64,000 nucleotides of DNA from Pantanalinema sp. GBBB05 (GTDB taxonomy: Bacteria > Cyanobacteriota > Cyanobacteriia > Leptolyngbyales > Leptolyngbyaceae). Below, piece after piece: positions 27,801-35,853 of the stretch. The translations under genes and the position numbers were made by a program. The stretch covers positions 62,001 through 126,000 of the forward strand of contig VRZD01000009.1 of the NCBI GenBank assembly GCA_016743235.1. The letters run 5' to 3'. The first letter of the stretch is position 1. Each line of letters opens with the position of its first letter. The notes under the pieces are model-generated. The model was not told where the DNA came from and made no database searches. It saw nothing but the letters and a program-made list of their open reading frames with translations.

Positions 27801-28617
27801 TGAGCAGAATCCGTTAGCGGCAAGAGTGCGGCAAGAAACCCAGGATTGGCAGAATCAGGGATTATCGTTGGAGCAGGCAGAAATCCGATCGCGCTATCGA
27901 ATTTTTGGCTCGAAACCAGGGGCGTATGGGGCAGGACTGCAAGGCTTGATCGAAGCTCAGAACTGGACAGACGATCGCGATCTGGCACGAGCTTACATCA
28001 ACTGGAGTAGTTACGCGTACACGGGGCAGGGACGGGGACACTCGGCTCCAGAAGCGTTTGCCCAACGGCTACAACAGATGCAAGTGGTGTTACATAACCA
28101 GGACAACCGCGAACATGATTTGCTCGACTCGGATGACTACTATCAGTTTCAGGGTGGGTTAACGGCGGCCGTGCGATCGACGCAGGGACAAAATCCGGTA
28201 ATTTACTTTGGCGATCATTCCCGACCGGAGCAACCGAAAGTTCGCCAATTGCGCGAAGAAATTGCGCGGGTATATCGTTCCCGTGTCGTCAATCCTAAGT
28301 GGATTGCTGGCGTGATGCGGCATGGTTATAAAGGGGCGTTTGAAATGGCAGCGACGATCGATTACTTGTTTGCCTACGATGCTACGACCCATTGCGTGGA
28401 GGATCACATGTATCAAGGCATCGCCGAGGCTTACTTGTTTGATCCAGCCGTGCAAGAGTTTGTGCAGCAAAAAAATCCCTGGGCATTGCGAGATATGGCA
28501 GAACGGTTGCTCGAAGCCAACCAACGTGGACTCTGGCAGTCAGTCTCGACGCAAACGCTGGATCAGTTACGGGCACTGGTCCATGAAGCGGAAGGCACGA
28601 TCGAAGCGATCAGCTAG
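24838..28617 (+). CDS. cobN: Cobaltochelatase subunit CobN (CobN/magnesium chelatase family)
   Basis: CobN is the large subunit of the ATP-dependent chelatase that inserts cobalt into the corrin ring. The 1259-residue protein starts [37 protein letters not shown], as cyanobacterial CobN does, and carries the family block [51 protein letters not shown] from about residue 551. It reads as CobN rather than the related ChlH. CobS and CobT partners are absent here; cyanobacteria are thought to use ChlI/ChlD. Four in-frame low-complexity Pro/Ser- or Gly-rich inserts encoded by CT- or GA-rich DNA interrupt it (25378-25414, 25637-25676, 26258-26315, 27203-27257) but do not break the frame. Confidence 0.92.
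   Translation: [1259 protein letters not shown]
25378..25414 (+). repeat. CT-rich low-complexity insert in cobN (copy 1)
   Basis: A run of CCCCTCCCC/CACCTCTCC/CCTCCTCAC units, in frame, encodes [13 protein letters not shown]. It has pyrimidine-only character on the coding strand, unlike the surrounding gene. Confidence 0.7.
25637..25676 (+). repeat. CT-rich low-complexity insert in cobN (copy 2)
   Basis: CTCCATCTTCCC, TATCCTCCCC and ATCTGCCTCATC units, in frame, encode [14 protein letters not shown]. It closely resembles the intergenic string at 53473-53507. Confidence 0.7.
26258..26315 (-). repeat. GA-rich low-complexity insert in cobN (inverted copy)
   Basis: GAGGGGAGATGG, GGGGATGGGG and TGGGGGAGGTC units encode [20 protein letters not shown]. 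This is the same type of sequence as the CT-rich copies but in opposite orientation, and the frame is kept. Confidence 0.7.
27203..27257 (+). repeat. CT-rich low-complexity insert in cobN (copy 3)
   Basis: CTCCTCCCTCTCCCCC, ACCCTCCTGATC and TCCCCCACCTGCCC units encode [17 protein letters not shown]. It is the longest of the CT-rich copies and is in frame. Confidence 0.7.
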
Positions 28618-28709
28618 AACACAGGAGCTGATTGACTTGGGAACAGGTGTTAGACTTCCTTTTCACCATTCCAATAAGATCGCTATAGCTTGCCTAAGGA
28701 GTTTACAGG

Positions 28710-28949
28710 ATGGAAAATTTACGCCGCATTTCTCTATCAGCGAATGGACAGGAGCAAGTCCTAACTATTCCTCAGGAATTTGCTTTATCGAGTACAGAAG
28801 TTTTGTTACGTAGAGAAGGTCAACGCTTAATTATTGAACCGATTTCTCGCAGTTCCCTACTTTCTTTACTGACAACGTTGCAAGATATTACAGATAATTT
28901 TCCTGATACGGATGAAGGTCTACTCCCACTCGATGACATCACACTTTAG
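28710..28949 (+). CDS. VapB-type antitoxin (AbrB/MazE-like)
   Basis: This 79-residue protein begins with a swapped-hairpin AbrB-like DNA-binding domain (RRISLSANGQEQVLTIPQEFALSSTEVLLRREGQRLIIEPI). An acidic tail follows (DNFPDTDEGLLPLDD), of the kind that wraps and inhibits a PIN toxin. A strong AAGGAG site lies before the ATG. The vapC-like gene starts nine bases after its stop, so the two are co-transcribed. By family precedent the complex should bind its own promoter. Confidence 0.85.
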   Translation: MENLRRISLSANGQEQVLTIPQEFALSSTEVLLRREGQRLIIEPISRSSLLSLLTTLQDITDNFPDTDEGLLPLDDITL

Positions 28950-28958
28950 CGCTACCCA

Positions 28959-29363
28959 ATGACCTATCAATATCTGCTTGATACCAACATTCTGTCAGAT
29001 TTGGTTAAGCATCCTCAAGGTCAGGTTTTCCAGCGTATTGTGACTGTCGGGGAGGAAAACGTTTGTACAAGCATCATCGTGGCGTGTGAACTGCGATTTG
29101 GTGGAGTTAAAAGCGGTTCTTCCCGTTTGGTACAGCAATTAGAACGCATTCTTGAAGCCCTGCCAGTTCTGCCAATAGAACCACCTGTGGATAAGCAGTA
29201 CGCTAGAATTCGTACACATTTGGAGCAAGCAGGAACCCCGATCGGTCCGAATGATTTACTGATTGCTGCTCATGCCCTATCACTTGGCTTAACTCTGGTC
29301 ACAGCAAACATTCGAGAATTTGAGCGTGTGCCCGCTTTGAGTTTGAATAATTGGTTACTTTAA
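28959..29363 (+). CDS. vapC: VapC-type PIN-domain toxin ribonuclease
   Basis: This 134-residue PIN domain has the acidic metal-binding set in place: D8 (LLDTNILS), E44 (ACELRFG) and D99 (GPNDLLIAAHA), with TANIREFERV completing the site near 115-122. VapC toxins are endoribonucleases, often cutting tRNA, and are held inactive by the partner encoded just upstream. The active site looks intact, so the module is probably functional. It lies between cobN and moaA, and nothing else mobile is nearby. Confidence 0.9.
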   Translation: MTYQYLLDTNILSDLVKHPQGQVFQRIVTVGEENVCTSIIVACELRFGGVKSGSSRLVQQLERILEALPVLPIEPPVDKQYARIRTHLEQAGTPIGPNDLLIAAHALSLGLTLVTANIREFERVPALSLNNWLL

Positions 29364-29434
29364 GTGACATACAGGATTTAAATACGATCCACTTGGTCGA
29401 AGCGACTCAGAAGTAGATCAGTCACAATGAGGGC

Positions 29435-30421
29435 ATGAACCAGGTAGATTATCTTCGGATTAGCCTTATCGATCGCTGCAATTTCCGCTGTCAGTACTGT
29501 ATGCCGGAAGGCTCTGATATTGACTATGTGTTGCAGCAAGACTTGCTGACGCAGGCGGAATTATTGACCTTATTACAGGAAGTTTTGATTCCGGTTGGCT
29601 TTACTCGCTTTCGGCTGACGGGTGGCGAACCGTTGATTCGTCCTGATGTGGTGGAGATTGTGCGATCGATCGCCAACTTCCCCGAAACCCAAGATCTGGC
29701 GATGACGACGAATGCCTTTCTGCTGGCAGATCTGGCACAGGATTTATATGATGCGGGGTTGCGCCGGATCAATATCAGCCTGGATTCCCTCAATCCAGAG
29801 GTATTTGATCAAATTATTGGGCAACGAGGCCGATCGCGCTGGCAGCAAGTTTGGGATGGGATTCAAGCCGCCTATCGGGTGGGATTCAATCCGTTGAAGC
29901 TAAATGTAGTGGTGATTCCCGGTGTGAATGATCAGGAAGTGTTAGATCTAGCCGCATTAAGTCTCGATCGCGAATGGCATGTGCGATTTATTGAATTCAT
30001 GCCGATCGGGAATGATGATTTGTTCCACACCAAAGGTTGGATTGACTCGGAAGATCTGCGGCAACAAATTCGCGCTAAATGGGGCTTAACTGAGTCCCAA
30101 GTCCGGGGTAATGGACCTGCCGATGTGTTCCAAATTCCCGGCGCAAAAGGCACATTAGGATTCATTAGCCAAATGTCGGAATGTTTCTGCGATCGGTGTA
30201 ATCGGATGCGCTTGTCTGCCGATGGCTGGTTACGTCCCTGTTTGCTGAATGAAACCGGACAAATTGATCTGAAAACGCAGTTACGTGCCGGAGTATCTTT
30301 ACCGGAATTACGGCTACAAGTTCGAGAGTTACTGATGCTAAAACCAGAAATTAATTACAAAGATCGAATCTCCGGCACAACTGGCAGCTACTCCAGAACT
30401 ATGTCACAAATTGGCGGTTAA
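29435..30421 (+). CDS. moaA: GTP 3',8-cyclase
   Basis: MoaA is a radical SAM enzyme that converts GTP to 3',8-cyclo-GTP, the first step of molybdenum cofactor synthesis. The 328-residue protein has the N-terminal cluster ligands C15, C19 and C22 ([14 protein letters not shown]). The second C-terminal Fe-S cluster is in [23 protein letters not shown], and the [16 protein letters not shown] tail contains the double-glycine end needed for activation. No other moa gene is in the window. VapBC precedes it by 70 bases. Confidence 0.96.
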   Translation: MNQVDYLRISLIDRCNFRCQYCMPEGSDIDYVLQQDLLTQAELLTLLQEVLIPVGFTRFRLTGGEPLIRPDVVEIVRSIANFPETQDLAMTTNAFLLADLAQDLYDAGLRRINISLDSLNPEVFDQIIGQRGRSRWQQVWDGIQAAYRVGFNPLKLNVVVIPGVNDQEVLDLAALSLDREWHVRFIEFMPIGNDDLFHTKGWIDSEDLRQQIRAKWGLTESQVRGNGPADVFQIPGAKGTLGFISQMSECFCDRCNRMRLSADGWLRPCLLNETGQIDLKTQLRAGVSLPELRLQVRELLMLKPEINYKDRISGTTGSYSRTMSQIGG

Positions 30422-30465
30422 AAGTGCATCCTAACTTTTTTCTTCTAGGGATATGACTGTCTAAC

Positions 30466-31845
30466 TCAGTTATGTTCCGTAGCACACTCAATTAAGTTAA
30501 TCATCCTATCCCTGTCTGTTGTATCTTCAATAGTTCTGGCAACCTGAAGTGCTTTTGTAGGGTGTCCTGCTTCTAAATATTTGAGAGAAATAATACTGAG
30601 CATTCTAGTCTGGTCAGAGACTTCTTTAATACTTTTAGCAATTTCAGAGGCTTGGTCTAATAACAGCTCAACTTTGTTTTTTTGACCAATTTCTTGATAG
30701 CCAGTAGCGACTTTAATTAAGGAAGATGCTTGCGAAGATTCATCCTGAATTGATTTCGCGGCTCGTGTAGCAATCAATAGGGCTGCATTCATCTCAGCCT
30801 TTTTACCTATTTCTTGATAGCTCTTAGAGAAATTAACTAAAGTATCAACTTTCCGCCAATCATCCTTTAACATGTCAACTATGTGAAAGGCATGATCGGA
30901 AAGTCCAATCAAGGCAAAATCGTTAGCGATCGCAGATAAAAGTGCTAAAACTGGACCTCGCGATCTATAATTGGTATCAATATTTTTAGCAGTGTTAAAG
31001 GCTTGAGATAAATAATTTTCTGCCTGATCTTTTCTGCCAACTTTGTAATATTCAAGACCGATTTTAGCTAATACATCTGCCTTATAGATATCACTTTTAA
31101 TCTCTTCAACAGCCTTAAGTGCTTGATCATATTGTCCGGTTACAGCATACGCCTTAGAGATAACAGTAAAAGCTTGATCCTTTTGGGCAAGACTGGGATT
31201 AGAGGTATCTGGAATATTGCTTGCAATTTCTAAAGCTTGAGAAAACAAAGTATTTGCTATCTGGTTTTTTCCAGCTTTTCCATAATTCATGGCAATATTT
31301 ACTAAGGCAAGAACTTTAATGTGATCTTCTTCAATAAGCCTTGCCAGTAGAAGTGCTTTTTTATGAGCACCTATCTCACCGTAGCTAGTAGCTAACTGAG
31401 CCAAGACTCTAGACTTGTTATATGAATCTAGCTGATTGCTAATCGAGAAAGCTTCCTTATACTGCCGTACTTTTATATATTCGAGCGCTACTGTAGCCAA
31501 TGCTGAATTTTTAATATCATTAAAATCATCGTCTATCTTTTCAATGACTAACAGTGCTTTTTCATAGTAGTGGGCTTCAGCATAAGTTTTGGAAATATTC
31601 AACACCTCATAAGGCTTCTCAAGTCTATCTTTAATTGAATTAATTTGAGCAATTCGGCAAGAGAGAGGTACACCTTGAAATTTTGGTTCTGGTTCAGTAG
31701 AACTAGCTACTAACTTTGGACTTAATAAACTGGGTTGAGAAAGCTTGATACTAGATCGATTTTCTATCTCAAAGTTGGTACAACAAGTACATAAATTTAT
31801 GCTGCAACAAGTGAGAATGAGCTTGAGCAAATTCGCCTTTCCCAT
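30466..31845 (-). CDS. Secreted TPR-like repeat protein, possible lipoprotein
   Basis: The ATG at 31845 (MGKANLLKLILTCCSINLCTCC) gives 459 residues. A short hydrophobic leader with several Cys could be a lipobox, though not a textbook one. The rest is about ten helical repeats of a TPR/SEL-like kind built on units such as ALLVIEKIDDDF... YKEAFSISNQLDSYNKSRVLAQLATSYGEIG. The gene is visibly more AT-rich than its neighbours (many AAA, ATT and TTA codons), which may indicate acquisition. Its function is unknown; a periplasmic protein-interaction role is likely. Confidence 0.65.
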   Translation of the reverse strand: MGKANLLKLILTCCSINLCTCCTNFEIENRSSIKLSQPSLLSPKLVASSTEPEPKFQGVPLSCRIAQINSIKDRLEKPYEVLNISKTYAEAHYYEKALLVIEKIDDDFNDIKNSALATVALEYIKVRQYKEAFSISNQLDSYNKSRVLAQLATSYGEIGAHKKALLLARLIEEDHIKVLALVNIAMNYGKAGKNQIANTLFSQALEIASNIPDTSNPSLAQKDQAFTVISKAYAVTGQYDQALKAVEEIKSDIYKADVLAKIGLEYYKVGRKDQAENYLSQAFNTAKNIDTNYRSRGPVLALLSAIANDFALIGLSDHAFHIVDMLKDDWRKVDTLVNFSKSYQEIGKKAEMNAALLIATRAAKSIQDESSQASSLIKVATGYQEIGQKNKVELLLDQASEIAKSIKEVSDQTRMLSIISLKYLEAGHPTKALQVARTIEDTTDRDRMINLIECATEHN

Positions 31846-31873
31846 CAAGATGACGCTCTACAAACGTTGATTT

Positions 31874-33370
31874 TTAACTTTGCTGCGGTGCGGGAATTGT
31901 CACATCGATCGTTGTAACTTTGCCATCCGGACTAATACTACTGAGTGGGGGTTGAATGGCTTTGGCATTACCCACAACTAGTGTCACAATATTTTCCGGT
32001 TTCAGGTATTTGTTGGCGACTCGTTGAACATCGGAGATCGTTGTGGCTTCTACCCCTTGCTGATACTGGAAGATAAAATCTTTAGGATAGCTGTAGTATT
32101 CGTAGGTTAATAGTCGCGATAGCGTTTGCGAAGGCTCTTGGAAATTGAAGATAAAGGAGTTGAGTACCGAATCTTTCGCCACTTTTAATTCCGTATCGGT
32201 GACGGGTGCGGTACGAATTTTGGCTAGCTCTGCCATCACACTTTTAATGAAGGGAACGGTGGCTTCCGATCGCGTTTGTCCTCCCGCCACAAATAGCCCT
32301 GGATAATCATACCGGGGACTCCACAGCCCATAAACCGAGTACGCTAATCCTTGCCGCGATCGCACTTCGTTAAATAACCGTCCACCGAAGCCATTCAGCA
32401 CTTCATTCATCACGGTTAATGCGGGGTAGTCTGGACTATTTAACAGTCCGCCTAAGTGCCCCATGCGGATATTACTTTGGGTTAATTGCGGCTGATCCAC
32501 TAAAAAGATACCGCCCTGGTTCACCTGATTTGCACTTGGAATAGTCAGGTTCGTCGATGGTTTTTCGGGTTGCCAATTGCCAAATTTCTGCTCAATTAAC
32601 CGCCGCATCGTTTGGGGATTAAAGTCACCCACAATGCCCAGAATCATGCGATCGGGAGAATAGTATTGGCGGTAGAAATTGATTAAATCCTCACGGGCGA
32701 TCGGGTCGATCGTGGCATATTCGGTCGTCCGGGCGTAGGGACTATTCGCGCCATAGATCAGTTTTGTGAACTCGCGGGCAGTAATGCCATTTGGATCATC
32801 ATTTCGTCGGGCAATCCCGCCCCGGACTTGAGTTTTGGCGACCGCTAATTGATCGGCAGCAAAGGCAGGTTTTTGAATCACTTCCGCAAACAAGCCAAAC
32901 ACAGGTTCTAAATCTTCGCTCAGGGCACTAAACCCGGCTGACCCAGAGGCTTCCGAAATTCCAGTTTCCACCGAAGCCGCTTTTTGCTCTAGAAGTTGAT
33001 TCAGTTGAGCGGCTGGATGGGTTTCCGTACCCCCACTCCGCATCACTGTACCTGTCAGTTCTGCTAATCCCACACTCTCCGCTGGCTCGAAGCGATCGCC
33101 CGTCCGAATCAAAGCCGTTCCACCCACTAATGGAAACTCATGGTCTTCCATCAGATAAACGATCATGCCATTCGCCAGTTGAAAGCGGGTATAGTCAGGA
33201 ATTTTGACCTCTGGCAGCGGCGGAAACGTGAGATCGGTGTAGTGCTTAGGAGTAGCGGCGGCGGCGGGACGTACCATTGCCAACATTAATAGGAGCAAAG
33301 GCACAACTAAAAAGCAGAATCCCAGGGTAATAATTTTGGCTCGTTGTCCCCGATTACTGAGTTTCTGCAT
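31874..33370 (-). CDS. M16 family peptidase-like protein without the zinc motif
   Basis: The ATG at 33370 follows a GAGG-type site and gives 498 residues. A basic segment and transmembrane or signal helix (ITLGFCFLVVPLLLLMLAMVRPAAAA) precede two M16 half-domains. The start YTRFQLANGMIVYLMEDHEFPLVGGTALIRTGDRFEPAESVGLAELTGTVMRSGGT lines up with M16, but the H-x-x-E-H ligands are replaced (VGLAELTGT). It should therefore be non-catalytic, like the partner subunit of two-subunit M16 proteases. A catalytic M16 gene would be expected nearby but is not in this window. Confidence 0.85.
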   Translation of the reverse strand: MQKLSNRGQRAKIITLGFCFLVVPLLLLMLAMVRPAAAATPKHYTDLTFPPLPEVKIPDYTRFQLANGMIVYLMEDHEFPLVGGTALIRTGDRFEPAESVGLAELTGTVMRSGGTETHPAAQLNQLLEQKAASVETGISEASGSAGFSALSEDLEPVFGLFAEVIQKPAFAADQLAVAKTQVRGGIARRNDDPNGITAREFTKLIYGANSPYARTTEYATIDPIAREDLINFYRQYYSPDRMILGIVGDFNPQTMRRLIEQKFGNWQPEKPSTNLTIPSANQVNQGGIFLVDQPQLTQSNIRMGHLGGLLNSPDYPALTVMNEVLNGFGGRLFNEVRSRQGLAYSVYGLWSPRYDYPGLFVAGGQTRSEATVPFIKSVMAELAKIRTAPVTDTELKVAKDSVLNSFIFNFQEPSQTLSRLLTYEYYSYPKDFIFQYQQGVEATTISDVQRVANKYLKPENIVTLVVGNAKAIQPPLSSISPDGKVTTIDVTIPAPQQS

Positions 33371-33560
33371 GTCCCTGTCCTCGATCCGTCGCTTGATGAA
33401 TTCCTGCACTCCATCCTAAACCACGATCGCCGATGGCAAATGGTTGACTTCATAGGGAGAAGCGATCTTAGTCCAGAACTGGCACATCCGTGTTGGCTAA
33501 CACTGGAGACAGGGGATGGGCTTTGTTAGGCTAGAGTCGCTGATTTGGTGGAGCAGGCTA

Positions 33561-34385
33561 ATGCACAGAGTATTGACCGGACGGCTGGCGATCGAAGAAC
33601 TAACGGTGACGATCGCAGGATTGTCGTCTCGGCTAAAAGGATTGCGTCTGGTGCAAATGTCTGACTTTCACTTTGATGGTTTGCGGTTATCTGAACGTCT
33701 GTTATCTCAAGCGATCTCTGCTAGTAATGCCGCTGATCCTGATCTAGTCGTGTTAACGGGAGATTTTATCACCGACGACCCCAGCCCCATCCATGAGTTA
33801 GTCACTTGGTTAGGCAAACTCCAAAGTCGTTACGGCACTTACGCCGTATTAGGAAATCACGATAATCTGCGGCGGCGATCGCGCCCTGAAGTCACCCAGG
33901 CATTAACCAACTCCGGCATCGAAGTGCTTTGGAATCAGATTGCCTATCCGGTCGGTGCGGAGCTGCCCTTGATTGGCTTTGCCGATTTTTGGTCGTATGA
34001 GTTCAAACCAGAACCCATCATGACCCAGATTGATCCAATGCAGCCACGCCTGGTGCTATCCCATAATCCCGATAGTGCCGAATTACTGCGATCGTGGCGG
34101 GTAGACCTGCAACTGTCGGGTCATACCCACGGTGGGCAAGTCATTCTGCCAGGATTAGGGAATGTGGCTCCCTACATGCCTCGGCTCTACAACCAGTTAC
34201 CGAAACGCTGGCAACGGCGGCTACCGATGCTGAAATCCTGCGCTCGCACCATGCGTCACTGGGAATGGGCACAGGGATTACATCAACTGGGGGACAATCA
34301 GCTTTACATTAACCGAGGCTTGGGCACCTATTTACCCGGACGACTCTTCTGTCCCCCGGAAGTGACAGTCATCACGCTGGTATAG
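33561..34385 (+). CDS. Metallophosphoesterase (YkuE-like)
   Basis: This calcineurin-like phosphoesterase starts at the ATG at 33561 (MHRVLTGRLAIEELTVTI, after a GGAG site), giving 274 residues. An in-frame ATG at 33516 would add 15. The five metal motifs are present: QMSDFHFDG, LTGDFITDD, GNHDNL, LSHNPD and SGHTHGGQV. The closest described type is the YkuE/UDP-diacylglucosamine-pyrophosphatase-like group, but the substrate is not readable from sequence. It is divergent from the M16 gene with about 190 bases between starts. Confidence 0.87.
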   Translation: MHRVLTGRLAIEELTVTIAGLSSRLKGLRLVQMSDFHFDGLRLSERLLSQAISASNAADPDLVVLTGDFITDDPSPIHELVTWLGKLQSRYGTYAVLGNHDNLRRRSRPEVTQALTNSGIEVLWNQIAYPVGAELPLIGFADFWSYEFKPEPIMTQIDPMQPRLVLSHNPDSAELLRSWRVDLQLSGHTHGGQVILPGLGNVAPYMPRLYNQLPKRWQRRLPMLKSCARTMRHWEWAQGLHQLGDNQLYINRGLGTYLPGRLFCPPEVTVITLV

Positions 34386-34394
34386 CGGATGGGA

Positions 34395-35801
34395 TTAATT
34401 CGCTGGCTTAAAGGTTGGTACGGGAGCCGCCACAATTCCTTGGGCTTCTAAGTAGGCAGCCACTCGCAGCACCAAGGCTTCCTTGTAAGGAGCCGCAATG
34501 ATTTGGACGCCGATCGGTAACTGTCCCGCCGGACGCTGCACTGGTACTGAAACAATGGGCAAGCCAATGAACGATAACGGTTGAGTATACAGCCCTAAAT
34601 TGGGTCGGAGTAAGACCTCTTTGCCATCTAAGACCAGGGTTTGTTGTCCGATCAACGGGGCAGTACAGGGAGTGGCTGGAGCCAGAATAATATCAACCTG
34701 CTGAAATAACTCTCGGACTCGATCGCGATACCAGGAACGAAACCGTTGGGCCTGTAAATACCAGTTAGCTGGCATCAGCGCTCCTGCCAGAAAGCGATCG
34801 CGAGTAGCATCATCGAAATCCTGGGGACGCTGCCGTAAATCATTCAGGTGCAAATTGCTCCCTTCCGAGGCCGTGATGATAAATGCCGCTGCCCGTGCCC
34901 GACCTGCTGCCGGAATGGTAACGGTTTGTGTCGCATTCAGAGCCATGGCGATCGTATCTACAGCCGCTAATACTTCCGGTTCTGCCCCTTGCCGAAAATA
35001 ACTATCTGCCACCGCAATTCGCAATCCTTCAATACCCTTAGTTAATTGAGGTAGGCAAGCCTCTGGGGGACGTTGGGTACATACCGGATCAGTCGGATCA
35101 TAGCCCTGGAGGACATCAAACACTAATGCGAGATCTCGTACCGATCGGGTAAATGGTCCTAAATGATCCAAACTGCCCACAAAGGGATAAGTGCCCGCCC
35201 GAGAGAGCCGTCCGTAGGTGGGTTTCAGCCCAAAAATGCCACATAAAGCGGCTGGCACTCGAATGGAACCATTGGTATCCGAACCTAACGAGAACGGTAC
35301 TAGCCCTGCTGCTACGGATGCTACCGATCCACCGGAGGAACCACCGGTAATGCGGCTGAGATCATGAGGATTCCGACTGGCGCCATAATGACTATTCTCG
35401 GTGACAAACCCATAGGCATACTCATCCATCATTTGCGCCCCGACTAGAATTGCGCCTGCCTGTTTCAGTCGGGTGACTAAAGTGGCATCTTGCTGAGCGG
35501 GAGGACGATCGGCATTGATTTTGGAGCCAGCTAAGGTCGTGATGCCAGCAACATCAAATAAATCTTTGACTCCAAAAGGCACTCCGGCTAAAACACCTGG
35601 ATCGTTGCCTGCTGCGATCGCGCGATCAACGCTTTCCGCCTCTGCCATTGCCTGGTCTGCCAGCACACTGGTAAAGCAATTGAGCTGCTGGTTCTGCTCT
35701 GCAATGCGGGCAAGCGCAGCGGCAACTATAGATTGGGCAGACACCTCTTGACCGCGCACACTTTCAGCAATGCTGGTCACATCAGGATAGGCTTGGCTCA
35801 T
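34395..35801 (-). CDS. AtzE-like amidase (amidase signature family)
   Basis: This 468-residue amidase-signature hydrolase has the Ser-cisSer-Lys triad as K79 (GVKDLFD), S155 (GGSSGGS) and S179 (DTNGSIRVPA). The Asn in DTNGS and the general reading match AtzE, which hydrolyses 1-carboxybiuret and needs the small subunit AtzG. The gene just upstream on the same strand carries an AtzG-like domain (52-base gap), which supports an AtzE/AtzG complex. GatA or an oxamate-type amidohydrolase are alternatives. The cyanuric-acid pathway genes atzD and atzF are not in the window, so the physiological substrate may differ. Confidence 0.85.
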   Translation of the reverse strand: MSQAYPDVTSIAESVRGQEVSAQSIVAAALARIAEQNQQLNCFTSVLADQAMAEAESVDRAIAAGNDPGVLAGVPFGVKDLFDVAGITTLAGSKINADRPPAQQDATLVTRLKQAGAILVGAQMMDEYAYGFVTENSHYGASRNPHDLSRITGGSSGGSVASVAAGLVPFSLGSDTNGSIRVPAALCGIFGLKPTYGRLSRAGTYPFVGSLDHLGPFTRSVRDLALVFDVLQGYDPTDPVCTQRPPEACLPQLTKGIEGLRIAVADSYFRQGAEPEVLAAVDTIAMALNATQTVTIPAAGRARAAAFIITASEGSNLHLNDLRQRPQDFDDATRDRFLAGALMPANWYLQAQRFRSWYRDRVRELFQQVDIILAPATPCTAPLIGQQTLVLDGKEVLLRPNLGLYTQPLSFIGLPIVSVPVQRPAGQLPIGVQIIAAPYKEALVLRVAAYLEAQGIVAAPVPTFKPAN

Positions 35802-35853
35802 AGTTTGGGAGACTCAACAATCACTTAGGGAACTTAACCACGAACCAGGCAAT

